Assembly (NCBI GenBank): GCA_028687395.1 | Contig: JAQUAE010000060.1 | Coordinates: forward strand, 1 to 8,478 | Length of the DNA: 8,478 bases | Source of the DNA: Anaerolineales bacterium | Lineage (GTDB): Bacteria > Chloroflexota > Anaerolineae > Anaerolineales > UBA4823 | Direction: 5' to 3' | In this document: positions 1-6,341 of the stretch, in pieces | How the letters are laid out: every line of letters begins with the position of its first letter | Position numbering within the stretch: the stretch's first letter is position 1 | Position numbers and translations under genes: made by a program | Notes under the pieces: model-generated | Databases searched by the model: none | Seen by the model: the letters and a program-made list of their open reading frames with translations, nothing else | Told to the model about the DNA's origin: nothing

Positions 1-292
1 TTTTCTCCCCTTGGAAGATGCTGATCTGATTATTCTGCAAGCTCAAGCCGATGACGCGAATTTCAGGTCTATCTCGCAGAATGCACTGGATGACAGGGCA
101 CAGCTCGGGTTCGGGGTCATCGCAGTTTACCATGACGACGTCCGGACGATTCGTCAGGATACATTCTATCGTGGCGTTGGGGTCTGCATCTCGACCCCGA
201 CTCACGATCTCGATTCCATCTTCCTGAGCGAGCAAGGTTTCTATGCCCAGGCTGAACATTGAGTGTCGAGACAGTATAAGTACGCGCTTCAC
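1..292 (-). CDS. Degenerate response-regulator receiver-like protein, N-terminal part (cut by window edge)
   Basis: This is an open frame of 97 codons that runs off the left edge, so only the N-terminus is present. It starts at a GTG (290-292) preceded by purine-rich AGGGAG/AGGAA-type sequence. The fold looks like a CheY-type receiver: a first beta strand (KRVLILS), a helix with LGIETLLAQE, a strand RPDVVMVN, and a later strand EIRVIGLSLQ. The acidic pocket normally following strand 1 (DD) is replaced by S-R, and the usual phospho-acceptor Asp at the end of PDVVMV is Asn, so ordinary phosphorylation looks unlikely. LuxR-type regulators often follow this domain arrangement, but the output domain lies outside the window. 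It is co-directional with the upstream electron-transfer genes but separated by a strong hairpin, so it is probably a separate transcription unit. The receiver-like fold is fairly secure; the role is unknown. Confidence 0.65.
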   Translation of the reverse strand, partial: MKRVLILSRHSMFSLGIETLLAQEDGIEIVSRGRDADPNATIECILTNRPDVVMVNCDDPEPELCPVIQCILRDRPEIRVIGLSLQNNQISIFQGEK

Positions 293-333
293 GATTCCTG
301 CTTTCTCCCTGCCCAGGCGAGAAAAGTGTGGGG

Positions 334-371
334 AGCAGCCCCTAAAATGAGCATCGATTTTAGAGGCTGCT
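334..371 (-). terminator. Strong intergenic hairpin, probable terminator of the electron-transfer operon
   Basis: The arms 334-348 and 357-371 form a 15-position stem with one mismatch (C341 against A364) and an 8-nt loop. The inner part pairs CTAAAAT with ATTTTAG and the outer part pairs GCAGCC with GGCTGC. It begins 17 nt after the stop of the ferredoxin fusion gene and lies before the receiver-like gene. No uninterrupted T-tract follows on the minus strand (TCCCCACACTTTTC), so intrinsic termination is plausible but not textbook. An operator or RNA-stability function is possible. Confidence 0.55.
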
Positions 372-387
372 GATCGATCGCAGGCAA

Positions 388-2394
388 CTACGTGGCAGGA
401 TGGGTAACATACTTCTCAGGTGGAACGCCGTCTATTGGATAGACGACGATCGCCAACTTTTCCTGCTTGGGGCACACCTGCACACATACGCCGCATCCAA
501 CACAATTTTCTGGCCTGACTTTCGGGAACACACCTCTTATTCCCTCGACTTCCACTTTGTCGAAACATTTATAGGGACAATGCTCCAGGCAATCCATGCA
601 GCGGACACAGGTATCAAAATTGACCTGCGCGATACCAATGACGGCCTGTCTCTTTTCTTCCAGGGTCAAGGGCGGGATGGCGCCGCTCGGGCACGTCTGA
701 CCGCAACGGTTGCACTCGTAGTCGCAACCTCCGCTGAACGGATCCAGGACCGGCGTCCACAAGGCGTCCCAACCGGCCTCCAAACCAACAGGCTGGAGGG
801 CATGAGCCGGACAGACCTGGATGCATTGGTCGCAGCGGATGCACTTGGCCAGGAAATCGTCTCCTTGCGCGCCTGGAGGGCGCAGAACAGTGGATTTCGC
901 CGCCTTGACCTTGCCCACGTCCAGGGCCAGCAGGCCGATTGCGGCTGCGCCGATGCCCAGGGTGGCGAGGGCTTCACGGCGGGTGGGATCGAATTCGTAA
1001 TTCCAACCCAGGGCTTTTCCCCGCTCGAAAGTGATGGCCATTTTCGGGCAAGGCGCTGCGCAGTCCATGCACATGATGCATTCAGCCGGATCGCTGGTGA
1101 AATCTCGCCCCTCGCTGATGGCGCCCATTGTGCAGGTCTTGGCGCAATCGCCGCACTTGACGCAGCTCTTCTGGTTGACCAATCGCTTCACCCACGAGAA
1201 CTTCGAACCCAACCCAACCAGGGCTCCGAGCGGGCACAGGTAGCGACACCAGAAGCGCCTTTCGATCAGGTTCAACAGCAGCACGAGCACGAACGGAATG
1301 GCGATTACCCACCAGGAAATCCCTGGCAGCGCGAAGTCTTTCTTGTCTTCTAATTGGAAGTAAGCCAGGGCTGGCTTGGAAATGGCTGTCAGCCCGCGCA
1401 CGAAGATGGTGATCGGCTCGAAATACATGAACGCCAGGCTGCCAAAGACTGCCATGGCCAGCACGGTGAAGAGGATGACGTACTTCAAGCGTCGCAGCCC
1501 CTGCCACTTGATTTTGCGGCCCCGGCGGCCGAACAGCTCGAGCACCCCGCCCAGCGGGCAGAACCAACCACACCATACCCGGCCGAACAGCAAAGTCACC
1601 CCCACGGTCAGCAATACCGGCCAGTAGGAGGTAATAATCTGCCGGGCTGCAATCATGGACGCCACTGCTTGAAGCGGATTGAGGCGCGAGAAGATGTTGT
1701 TGTTCCCCGCCAGGGGGTTGCCCCGCAGCGTGCTGTAAATCAGGAACAGGAAGAGGAGCAGGGCAGCATATTGGACCACCTGCCGGATGCGGATCCAGCG
1801 CTTCGCTCCGGCTTTAAGTCGCTGACCGATCTGCGGAGCCTCCAAGCGGGTGATCGCGCCGGTGGGGCAGTATTCGATACACTGGTTGCAGGTATCGCAT
1901 ACCTCGGCCCGGGTGTCGAAGGGGGTGGTGACGCGCCGGTCGGGCCCGCGCCCCACAAAGCCCAGCACATGCTGCTGCGCTTTCTCGTCGCAGGCTCTCA
2001 CGCACAACCCACACAGGATACAGGTTTCATCTCGACGGTCCGCAGGGAAGCTGGGTTTCTCTACCCCGAGCGAGGCGGCCACGCGTTGGACTGCGGGCAC
2101 CTCTGGGCATCGCGAGAGCAGGAAGTCTGCCATGATCCGGCGGGCTTGAACCACGGATGGGCTATCGGTCTGGATGTGCATCCCTTCTTCGACGGCGCAG
2201 TTGCACGAAGTCGTCACCGACGAGCGACCGTTGCGCTTGACTTCCACCAGGCAGAGGCGGCATGCGCCATAAGGAGTCAGCTCCGGGTGATGGCATAGGG
2301 TCGGAATGTGTACTCCGGCCTGTTTGGCGGCTTCGAGCGCCGTGGTGCCTTCGGCAACCTTGATCTTTTCTTCGTTGATTGTCAGGTTCACCAT
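388..2394 (-). CDS. NuoG/HydA-type ferredoxin head fused to NapH-like membrane domain and NapG/MauM-like polyferredoxin
   Basis: The 668-residue product is a probable transmembrane electron-transfer protein. In order it has: a plant-type [2Fe-2S] domain (C34, C45, C48, C64); two [4Fe-4S] motifs (C125/128/131/135 and C166/169/172/176); four membrane helices at about 206-223, 257-271, 305-325 and 361-377; two NapH-type CxxxCP motifs (C275/C279, C383/C387); two [4Fe-4S] motifs (C411-C421, C439-C449); an RR pair (472-473) leading into a fifth hydrophobic stretch (476-491); and four more [4Fe-4S] motifs (C518-C528, C557-C568, C596-C606, C631-C641). The first part resembles NuoG/HydA N-termini but lacks the His-Cys cluster ligands. 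The rest resembles NapH then NapG/MauM. Four helices plus a fifth would place the tail outside if the head is cytoplasmic. It lies just after the nuoF-like gene, so NuoF is the likely electron partner. I chose the ATG at 2392-2394 because AGGGAG sits 8 nt upstream; a GTG at 2403 overlaps that site. Confidence 0.88.
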   Translation of the reverse strand: MVNLTINEEKIKVAEGTTALEAAKQAGVHIPTLCHHPELTPYGACRLCLVEVKRNGRSSVTTSCNCAVEEGMHIQTDSPSVVQARRIMADFLLSRCPEVPAVQRVAASLGVEKPSFPADRRDETCILCGLCVRACDEKAQQHVLGFVGRGPDRRVTTPFDTRAEVCDTCNQCIEYCPTGAITRLEAPQIGQRLKAGAKRWIRIRQVVQYAALLLFLFLIYSTLRGNPLAGNNNIFSRLNPLQAVASMIAARQIITSYWPVLLTVGVTLLFGRVWCGWFCPLGGVLELFGRRGRKIKWQGLRRLKYVILFTVLAMAVFGSLAFMYFEPITIFVRGLTAISKPALAYFQLEDKKDFALPGISWWVIAIPFVLVLLLNLIERRFWCRYLCPLGALVGLGSKFSWVKRLVNQKSCVKCGDCAKTCTMGAISEGRDFTSDPAECIMCMDCAAPCPKMAITFERGKALGWNYEFDPTRREALATLGIGAAAIGLLALDVGKVKAAKSTVLRPPGAQGDDFLAKCIRCDQCIQVCPAHALQPVGLEAGWDALWTPVLDPFSGGCDYECNRCGQTCPSGAIPPLTLEEKRQAVIGIAQVNFDTCVRCMDCLEHCPYKCFDKVEVEGIRGVFPKVRPENCVGCGVCVQVCPKQEKLAIVVYPIDGVPPEKYVTHPAT

Positions 2395-2402
2395 AATTTG
2401 CA

Positions 2403-2408
2403 CTCCCT
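2403..2408 (-). promoter_or_regulatory. Shine-Dalgarno site deciding the start of the ferredoxin fusion gene
   Basis: The minus strand reads AGGGAG here, 8 nt before the ATG at 2392-2394. It overlaps the alternative GTG at 2401-2403, which therefore has no usable site, and it overlaps the stop codon of the preceding gene (2407-2409), which suggests translational coupling. Confidence 0.6.
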
Positions 2409-4266
2409 ATTTCACCAAGACCGCATCGAATTTGCATACTTCCCGGCAAATCCCGCAGCGGATGCACTTCTCTTCGTCGATAAAATAAGGCTTGTTTTTC
2501 TCTCCGCTGATGCTCTTCTCTGTGCAATACCTTGCGCACAGACCGCATCCGGGACATTTTTCCGGTACGATGTAAAAGGTGATCAGGGATTTGCACACCC
2601 CGGCCGGGCAGGTTTTCTCTTTGACGTGAGCTTCATATTCTTCGCGGAAATAGCGGATGGTGGTCGGGACAGGGTTGGGGGCCGTCTGGCCCAGGCCGCA
2701 AAGAGAACTGGCTTTGACCGCCTTGCCCAGCTCTTCGAGCAGCTCGATATCCCCTTCCTGGCCGTACCCACGAGTAATGTAATCCAGGATCTCATACATC
2801 CGCAGGACGCCCTCACGGCAAGCCGTACACTTGCCGCAAGATTCGAACTTGGTGAAGTTCAGGAAGTAGCGGGCGATATCCACCATGCAGGTGCTCTCGT
2901 CCATGACGATCAATCCGCCAGAGCCCATAATGGAGCCAGCCTCGCGCAGGCTGTCGTAATCTACCGGCAGGTGCCAGAGGCTCTCCGGGATGCAACCGCC
3001 TGAAGGGCCTCCGGTCTGAACCGCCTTGAGCTTCTTCCCATTGGTTGCGCCGCCACCGATATCTTCGATCAGGTGACGCAGGCTGATCCCCATGGGGACT
3101 TCGACCAGCCCGGTGTTTTTGATCTTGCCGACCACGGAAAAGACGGTTGTGCCTTTGCTCTTTTCGGTGCCCATTTGTGAGAACCAACCGGCGCCGTTGT
3201 GGATGATGTGCGGCACCCAGGCCCAGGTCTTGACGTTGTTGATGTTGGTGGGCATACCCCACAGGCCGCTTTGCGCCGGATAAGGCGGCCTTGTTCGGGG
3301 CTCGCCGATGCGCCCTTCCAGGGAGGCTATGAGCGCCGTCTCTTCCCCGCATACAAAGGCGCCGGCGCCCAACTGGATTTCCACGTCAAAGCTGGCGCCG
3401 GACCCCAAAATATCCTCGCCCAGCAAGCCGCGCTCCCGGGCTTGTTGGACGGCCAGCCGGATCAACTCCACTGCCAGAGGGTACTCGTTGCGGATGTAGA
3501 TAAAGCCCTGCTGCGCCCCTATCGCATAGGCGCCAATGATCATCCCTTCCAGAACGCTGTGCGGGTTTGCCTCGATCAGGCCGCGGTCCTGGAAGGCCCC
3601 CGGGTCGCCCTCGTCAGCATTGCAGATGATGTACTTGGTTTCCCCTTTGGCTTGCCGGCAGAGCTCCCATTTCACACCCGTCGAGAAGCCAGCTCCCCCG
3701 CGGCCCCTGAGGCCGGACTGCTTGATCTCGGCGATAACTTCGTCCGGCGTCATCTCGAAGAGGGCGCGAGCCAAAGCTTTGTAGCCACCGGCGGCAAGGT
3801 AATCCTCAATTTCCCGAGGGTCGATCAAGCCGCTTTCCTTCAGCAAAATGCGTTTTTGCTCTTTGTAGAAAGGCACTTCCGTTTCGTAGACGATCTTTTC
3901 CCCGCTCGACGGGTCCTTGTAGAGCAGCCGGTCTATGATCTCGCCCTGGAGGATCGTCTTCGAGACGATCTCGGCGACATCATCCGGCTTGACGTGCGTG
4001 TAGAAGATTCTCTGCGGGTGGACTACCACGAGAGGGCCTTGTTCGCAAAAGCCCGGGCAGCCCGTGGTCTTCAGCGCCACGCTGCCCTCCACGCCTTGCG
4101 CTCTCAACTCCCGCTCGAAAGCCTGGGCGACCTCATCGGAGGACAACGCCAGGCAGCCGGTGCCTCCGCAGACTTTGATACTGATCCTGGAGGGATCTTG
4201 CCCGCCCAGGATCTCTTCTCTCCGCTTCTCCAGCTCCAAGGCTGCGACCGATCTTGCTTTAGCCAT
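2407..4266 (-). CDS. nuoF: NuoF/HydB-like NAD(P)H- and FMN-binding flavoprotein subunit with extra ferredoxin domain
   Basis: The 619-residue product is the predicted NAD(P)H-oxidising (or NAD(P)+-reducing) subunit of a cytoplasmic diaphorase module. A thioredoxin-like [2Fe-2S] domain comes first (C33, C38, C70, C74). It is followed by the 51-kDa subunit core with the glycine-rich GLRGRGGAGF nucleotide site (185-194) and the FMN-site motif NADEGDPGAF (216-225). Next come an SLBB-like segment and the N3-type [4Fe-4S] site (C477, C480, C483, C523). The C-terminus adds two [4Fe-4S] motifs (C571/574/577/581 and C601/604/607/611). This domain order is that of HydB/HndC proteins of NAD-linked hydrogenases rather than of respiratory NuoF, which lacks both extensions. 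No hydrogenase catalytic subunit is present in the window; the partner seems to be the fusion protein downstream. The gene overlaps the NuoE-like gene by 8 bp and has AGGAGG 9 nt before its ATG. Family is very secure; the physiological acceptor is not. Confidence 0.93.
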   Translation of the reverse strand: MAKARSVAALELEKRREEILGGQDPSRISIKVCGGTGCLALSSDEVAQAFERELRAQGVEGSVALKTTGCPGFCEQGPLVVVHPQRIFYTHVKPDDVAEIVSKTILQGEIIDRLLYKDPSSGEKIVYETEVPFYKEQKRILLKESGLIDPREIEDYLAAGGYKALARALFEMTPDEVIAEIKQSGLRGRGGAGFSTGVKWELCRQAKGETKYIICNADEGDPGAFQDRGLIEANPHSVLEGMIIGAYAIGAQQGFIYIRNEYPLAVELIRLAVQQARERGLLGEDILGSGASFDVEIQLGAGAFVCGEETALIASLEGRIGEPRTRPPYPAQSGLWGMPTNINNVKTWAWVPHIIHNGAGWFSQMGTEKSKGTTVFSVVGKIKNTGLVEVPMGISLRHLIEDIGGGATNGKKLKAVQTGGPSGGCIPESLWHLPVDYDSLREAGSIMGSGGLIVMDESTCMVDIARYFLNFTKFESCGKCTACREGVLRMYEILDYITRGYGQEGDIELLEELGKAVKASSLCGLGQTAPNPVPTTIRYFREEYEAHVKEKTCPAGVCKSLITFYIVPEKCPGCGLCARYCTEKSISGEKNKPYFIDEEKCIRCGICREVCKFDAVLVK

Positions 4267-4741
4267 TCGCGGGTACCTCCTGTTTCATAGACTTATCGAG
4301 CACCTTTTCCACTTTGCTGGCCGCCATCGACCCGTAGTACTTGCCGTCCAAGACCATCACGGGGCCCAAGGCGCAGCAGCCCAGGCAGTTGACGGCCTCC
4401 AGGGTGAATTGCATATCTTTGGTGGTCTCGCCGGCTTTGACGTTCAACAGGCGCCCGATTTGCTCGATCAACATCTCCCCGCCGCGCACGTGACAGGCCG
4501 TGCCCAGGCATACCGTGATGAGATGCTCGCCGCGCGGTTCCAGGCTGAACGCCTTGTAGAACGAGGCAACCTGATATACCTGGATCATCGGGATGGACAG
4601 GCGATCCGCGACGCGCTGCAGGGCTTCAGGCGGCAGGTAATGGTAGACCTTTTGAATCTCCAGCAGGGAGGGGATCAGGCCGCGTTGTCCCTGGCCGTAC
4701 CGGTCGAGGATCGTATCTACTTTGCTCATGTCTGCTGTCAT
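4259..4741 (-). CDS. nuoE: NuoE/HndA-like [2Fe-2S] thioredoxin-fold subunit
   Basis: The 160-residue product is the usual length for NuoE/HndA proteins. These proteins bind one [2Fe-2S] cluster and dock on NuoF near the FMN. An N-terminal helical region with LPPEALQRVAD and QVYQVASFYKAF, typical of the family, precedes the cluster ligands C78, C83, C119 and C123 in the patterns CLGTAC and NCLGCC. It has no signal peptide or membrane helix, so it is cytoplasmic. It ends inside the NuoF-like gene (8-bp overlap), so the two subunits are presumably co-translated. I chose the ATG at 4739-4741 because AAGGGA lies 9 nt upstream; a second in-frame ATG four codons later is possible. It begins 77 bp after the RdhA-like gene, which suggests one operon. 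Family assignment is very secure. Confidence 0.93.
   Translation of the reverse strand: MTADMSKVDTILDRYGQGQRGLIPSLLEIQKVYHYLPPEALQRVADRLSIPMIQVYQVASFYKAFSLEPRGEHLITVCLGTACHVRGGEMLIEQIGRLLNVKAGETTKDMQFTLEAVNCLGCCALGPVMVLDGKYYGSMAASKVEKVLDKSMKQEVPANG
4276..4281 (-). promoter_or_regulatory. Perfect Shine-Dalgarno site of the nuoF-like gene inside nuoE
   Basis: The minus strand reads AGGAGG 9 nt before the ATG at 4264-4266. It lies within the last codons of the NuoE-like gene, and the two genes overlap by 8 bp, consistent with coupled and strong translation of the flavoprotein subunit. Confidence 0.7.
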
Positions 4742-4780
4742 AAGTATCTGTCCCTTTCTAGGTCAATAAAAGGATTCGGT

Positions 4781-4798
4781 GAGCCCTTCGGCGGGCTC
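4781..4798 (-). other. Small GC-rich hairpin between the RdhA-like and NuoE-like genes
   Basis: The 6-bp stem GAGCCC/GGGCTC has a 6-nt loop and lies 20 nt after the RdhA-like stop. The 8-mer GAGCCCGC occurs twice on the minus strand (4813-4820 overlapping the stop, and 4791-4798), so two alternative pairings with GGGCTC are possible. No T-tract follows directly, so a full terminator is unlikely. It could reduce readthrough or protect an mRNA end, setting unequal amounts of RdhA-like protein and diaphorase. Confidence 0.3.
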
Positions 4799-4818
4799 GT
4801 TAGGCCCCAAAAGCGGGC

Positions 4819-6282
4819 TCAGGTTTCAAGCCAATCTCGGGTCGAGCGCAAGGCCCACGGGCAAGCGGCGACGCAGTTCGAGCAGTCCACCCCGTTCTCT
4901 CTCCAGAACAGCAAACAATCGGTCACAGTCACCGTCCAGCGCCGGATGCCGGTGCGGTTGGAGATCGAGGTCGGCCCGGTGGAGCGATCACCCATGGGAA
5001 TGGCGTTTGCCGGGCAGGAGCTGGCGCAGGAGTGGCAGGTCTCGCAGAAGCTGCGCATGCCGAAATCGATCGGCTGATCGGGCTTTAAGGGTATATTGGT
5101 GAAGACCTTGCACAGGCGCTGCCGCGGGCCGAATTCAGGGGTAATCAGCAGCCCGTTGCGCCCGATCTCGCCCAGCCCGGCGTCGATGGCCAGGGGGATG
5201 CTCTGCGCGGTGTCGTTGCCGCACGGAAGCGCATGATAGCCGAGCGCCCGGATGTACTTGGCCAGCGAGGCGGAAAGCTCGGCCATTTGTGAATAAGCCA
5301 GGGCCGTGGCAGCGCTGGCTTCGTACTTGGGCGTCTTATTGATCGCTTCCCAGTCCATCTCGATGCCGATCACGATGGCGTAGGGATAGGACATGTCAAT
5401 GGGTCCGCTATTACCGGTTGCCCGCTCGAAGTAGTGCGAATACACCCACAGCGGATTGACTTTGGTGATGCCGACCAGGCTGGCGCCGTACAACCGGGCC
5501 ACCTGCTTGATGCGCGCCGACATCCAGGCCGGGTCCGAGACGGGGAAGCGGGTCTCGTTCAGCGGGTCTTCCCAGCCATACAGGCCGCCGACCTCCTTCA
5601 TGTGCCCCATGTAACCGCCGTAGCCAGGGTGGAGGACACCCACCGAGTCGTCCACGTAAATCGCGCCGGCCACCAGCGCCTGGCCCTCCAGCGCATCCCA
5701 TTGTTGCTGTTTAGTATTCTTCGCGGCCGCGGCGGCGTACTTCTCCACGGCGGCTTTCACTTTCACCTGGTATGCCTCGTCCCAAACTGCCCGTGAGAAG
5801 GCGGTGTTCTTTTCGTCGAAGCGTTTCACCTTGCCCACCAGAAACTCACTGTAGGTGGGCTGGTCCACCCGTTGGATTTTGGGCAGGCGTTTCCCGTGTT
5901 CTTCCAGGGCGTGCGTGCGCAGCGCTTCCGCCGAGGGGAGCTGCTCGCCGCAGGCGGCGCACAGCCAGTCGATCTGTTTCCGGGCCGGGGAGACCTCCGG
6001 CGCAGGAACCGCAGCCGGTTGCCCTGCAGCGGCGGCCGCGCCCACGCCGGGCGTGCCAGCCTTATATGGGGGAGGTTCCGGATCGCCGAGGGCGGCCTCG
6101 AAATCTTCAAAGCCGGAGGGGGTGCCCGGTTTGGGCTGGGGCTGGCAGCTCGCCAATATCTCGCCAACCCCCACCGACAGCCCCAGGAGCGCGGCCGAGC
6201 GCAAAAAATCTCTGCGGCTGATCTGCCCGCGTTGGAGCTTCTGCTGCAGCTCCCTCAGGTGATGTTCGGGGTCGTTTTTCAT
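4819..6282 (-). CDS. Tat-exported reductive-dehalogenase-like (RdhA family) protein with N-terminal zinc-finger-like motif
   Basis: The 487-residue product resembles RdhA, the corrinoid/Fe-S catalytic subunit of reductive dehalogenases, which also shares its core with the queuosine enzyme QueG. A twin-arginine signal SRRDFLR (22-28) is followed by a hydrophobic stretch ending in a lipobox-like LASC (43-46), so it is probably exported and lipid-anchored. A Pro/Ala-rich linker (about 47-100) leads to a C2H2-type pattern (C108, C111, H124, H129). The RdhA core follows, with AGLGEIGRNGLLITPEFGPR and PIDFG, then [4Fe-4S] ligands C413/416/419/423 and C456/467/470/474 ending in CPW. The protein stops 13 residues after C474, sooner than in classical RdhA enzymes such as PceA as I know them. 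No RdhB-type anchor is recognisable in the window. AAGGAG lies 7 nt before the ATG. Family is secure; true dehalogenase activity is not shown, and another reductive or electron-transfer role is possible. Confidence 0.85.
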   Translation of the reverse strand: MKNDPEHHLRELQQKLQRGQISRRDFLRSAALLGLSVGVGEILASCQPQPKPGTPSGFEDFEAALGDPEPPPYKAGTPGVGAAAAAGQPAAVPAPEVSPARKQIDWLCAACGEQLPSAEALRTHALEEHGKRLPKIQRVDQPTYSEFLVGKVKRFDEKNTAFSRAVWDEAYQVKVKAAVEKYAAAAAKNTKQQQWDALEGQALVAGAIYVDDSVGVLHPGYGGYMGHMKEVGGLYGWEDPLNETRFPVSDPAWMSARIKQVARLYGASLVGITKVNPLWVYSHYFERATGNSGPIDMSYPYAIVIGIEMDWEAINKTPKYEASAATALAYSQMAELSASLAKYIRALGYHALPCGNDTAQSIPLAIDAGLGEIGRNGLLITPEFGPRQRLCKVFTNIPLKPDQPIDFGMRSFCETCHSCASSCPANAIPMGDRSTGPTSISNRTGIRRWTVTVTDCLLFWRENGVDCSNCVAACPWALRSTRDWLET

Positions 6283-6289
6283 CTTCCTT

Positions 6290-6295
6290 CTCCTT
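6290..6295 (-). promoter_or_regulatory. Shine-Dalgarno site of the RdhA-like gene
   Basis: The minus strand reads AAGGAG 7 nt upstream of the ATG at 6280-6282, which fixes the start in front of the charged n-region of the Tat signal. Confidence 0.6.
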
Positions 6296-6341
6296 GCCGG
6301 CGCGCTGGCTCCCTTCCCACTAGCAGCCCTCTACTTGAAAG

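Noticed and set aside
11..262. Plus-strand 83-codon open frame at the left edge
   Set aside because: The minus strand in the same place encodes a receiver-like domain with a good start, so the plus frame is a shadow.
400..1353. Long plus-strand open frame (317 codons) opposite the ferredoxin fusion
   Set aside because: It is antisense to a gene with intact Fe-S motifs; its translation is low in complexity of fold and has no recognisable domain. It is a shadow caused by high GC.
1354..2298. Plus-strand open frame of 314 codons
   Set aside because: Antisense shadow of the N-terminal half of the same ferredoxin fusion; no Shine-Dalgarno site or family resemblance.
2395..2403. GTG at 2403 as start of the ferredoxin fusion
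   Set aside because: The only Shine-Dalgarno sequence (AGGGAG) overlaps this codon; it is correctly spaced for the ATG three codons downstream.
3199..4290. Plus-strand open frame of 363 codons
   Set aside because: Antisense to the NuoF-like gene, whose motifs are clear throughout; no independent evidence.
388..4741. Reading the NuoE/NuoF/NuoG-like set as respiratory complex I or as an [FeFe] hydrogenase
   Set aside because: No other complex I subunits are present, NuoF has HydB-type extensions, and the NuoG-like part lacks the H-cluster domain and is fused to NapH/NapG parts instead.
4064..5077. Plus-strand open frame of 337 codons crossing three genes
   Set aside because: It runs antisense through NuoF-, NuoE- and RdhA-like genes and the gap between them, which no real gene would do here.
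4819..6282. Assignment of the RdhA-like gene as epoxyqueuosine reductase QueG
   Set aside because: QueG is cytoplasmic; this protein has a twin-arginine signal with lipobox and RdhA-type sequence around the Fe-S motifs.
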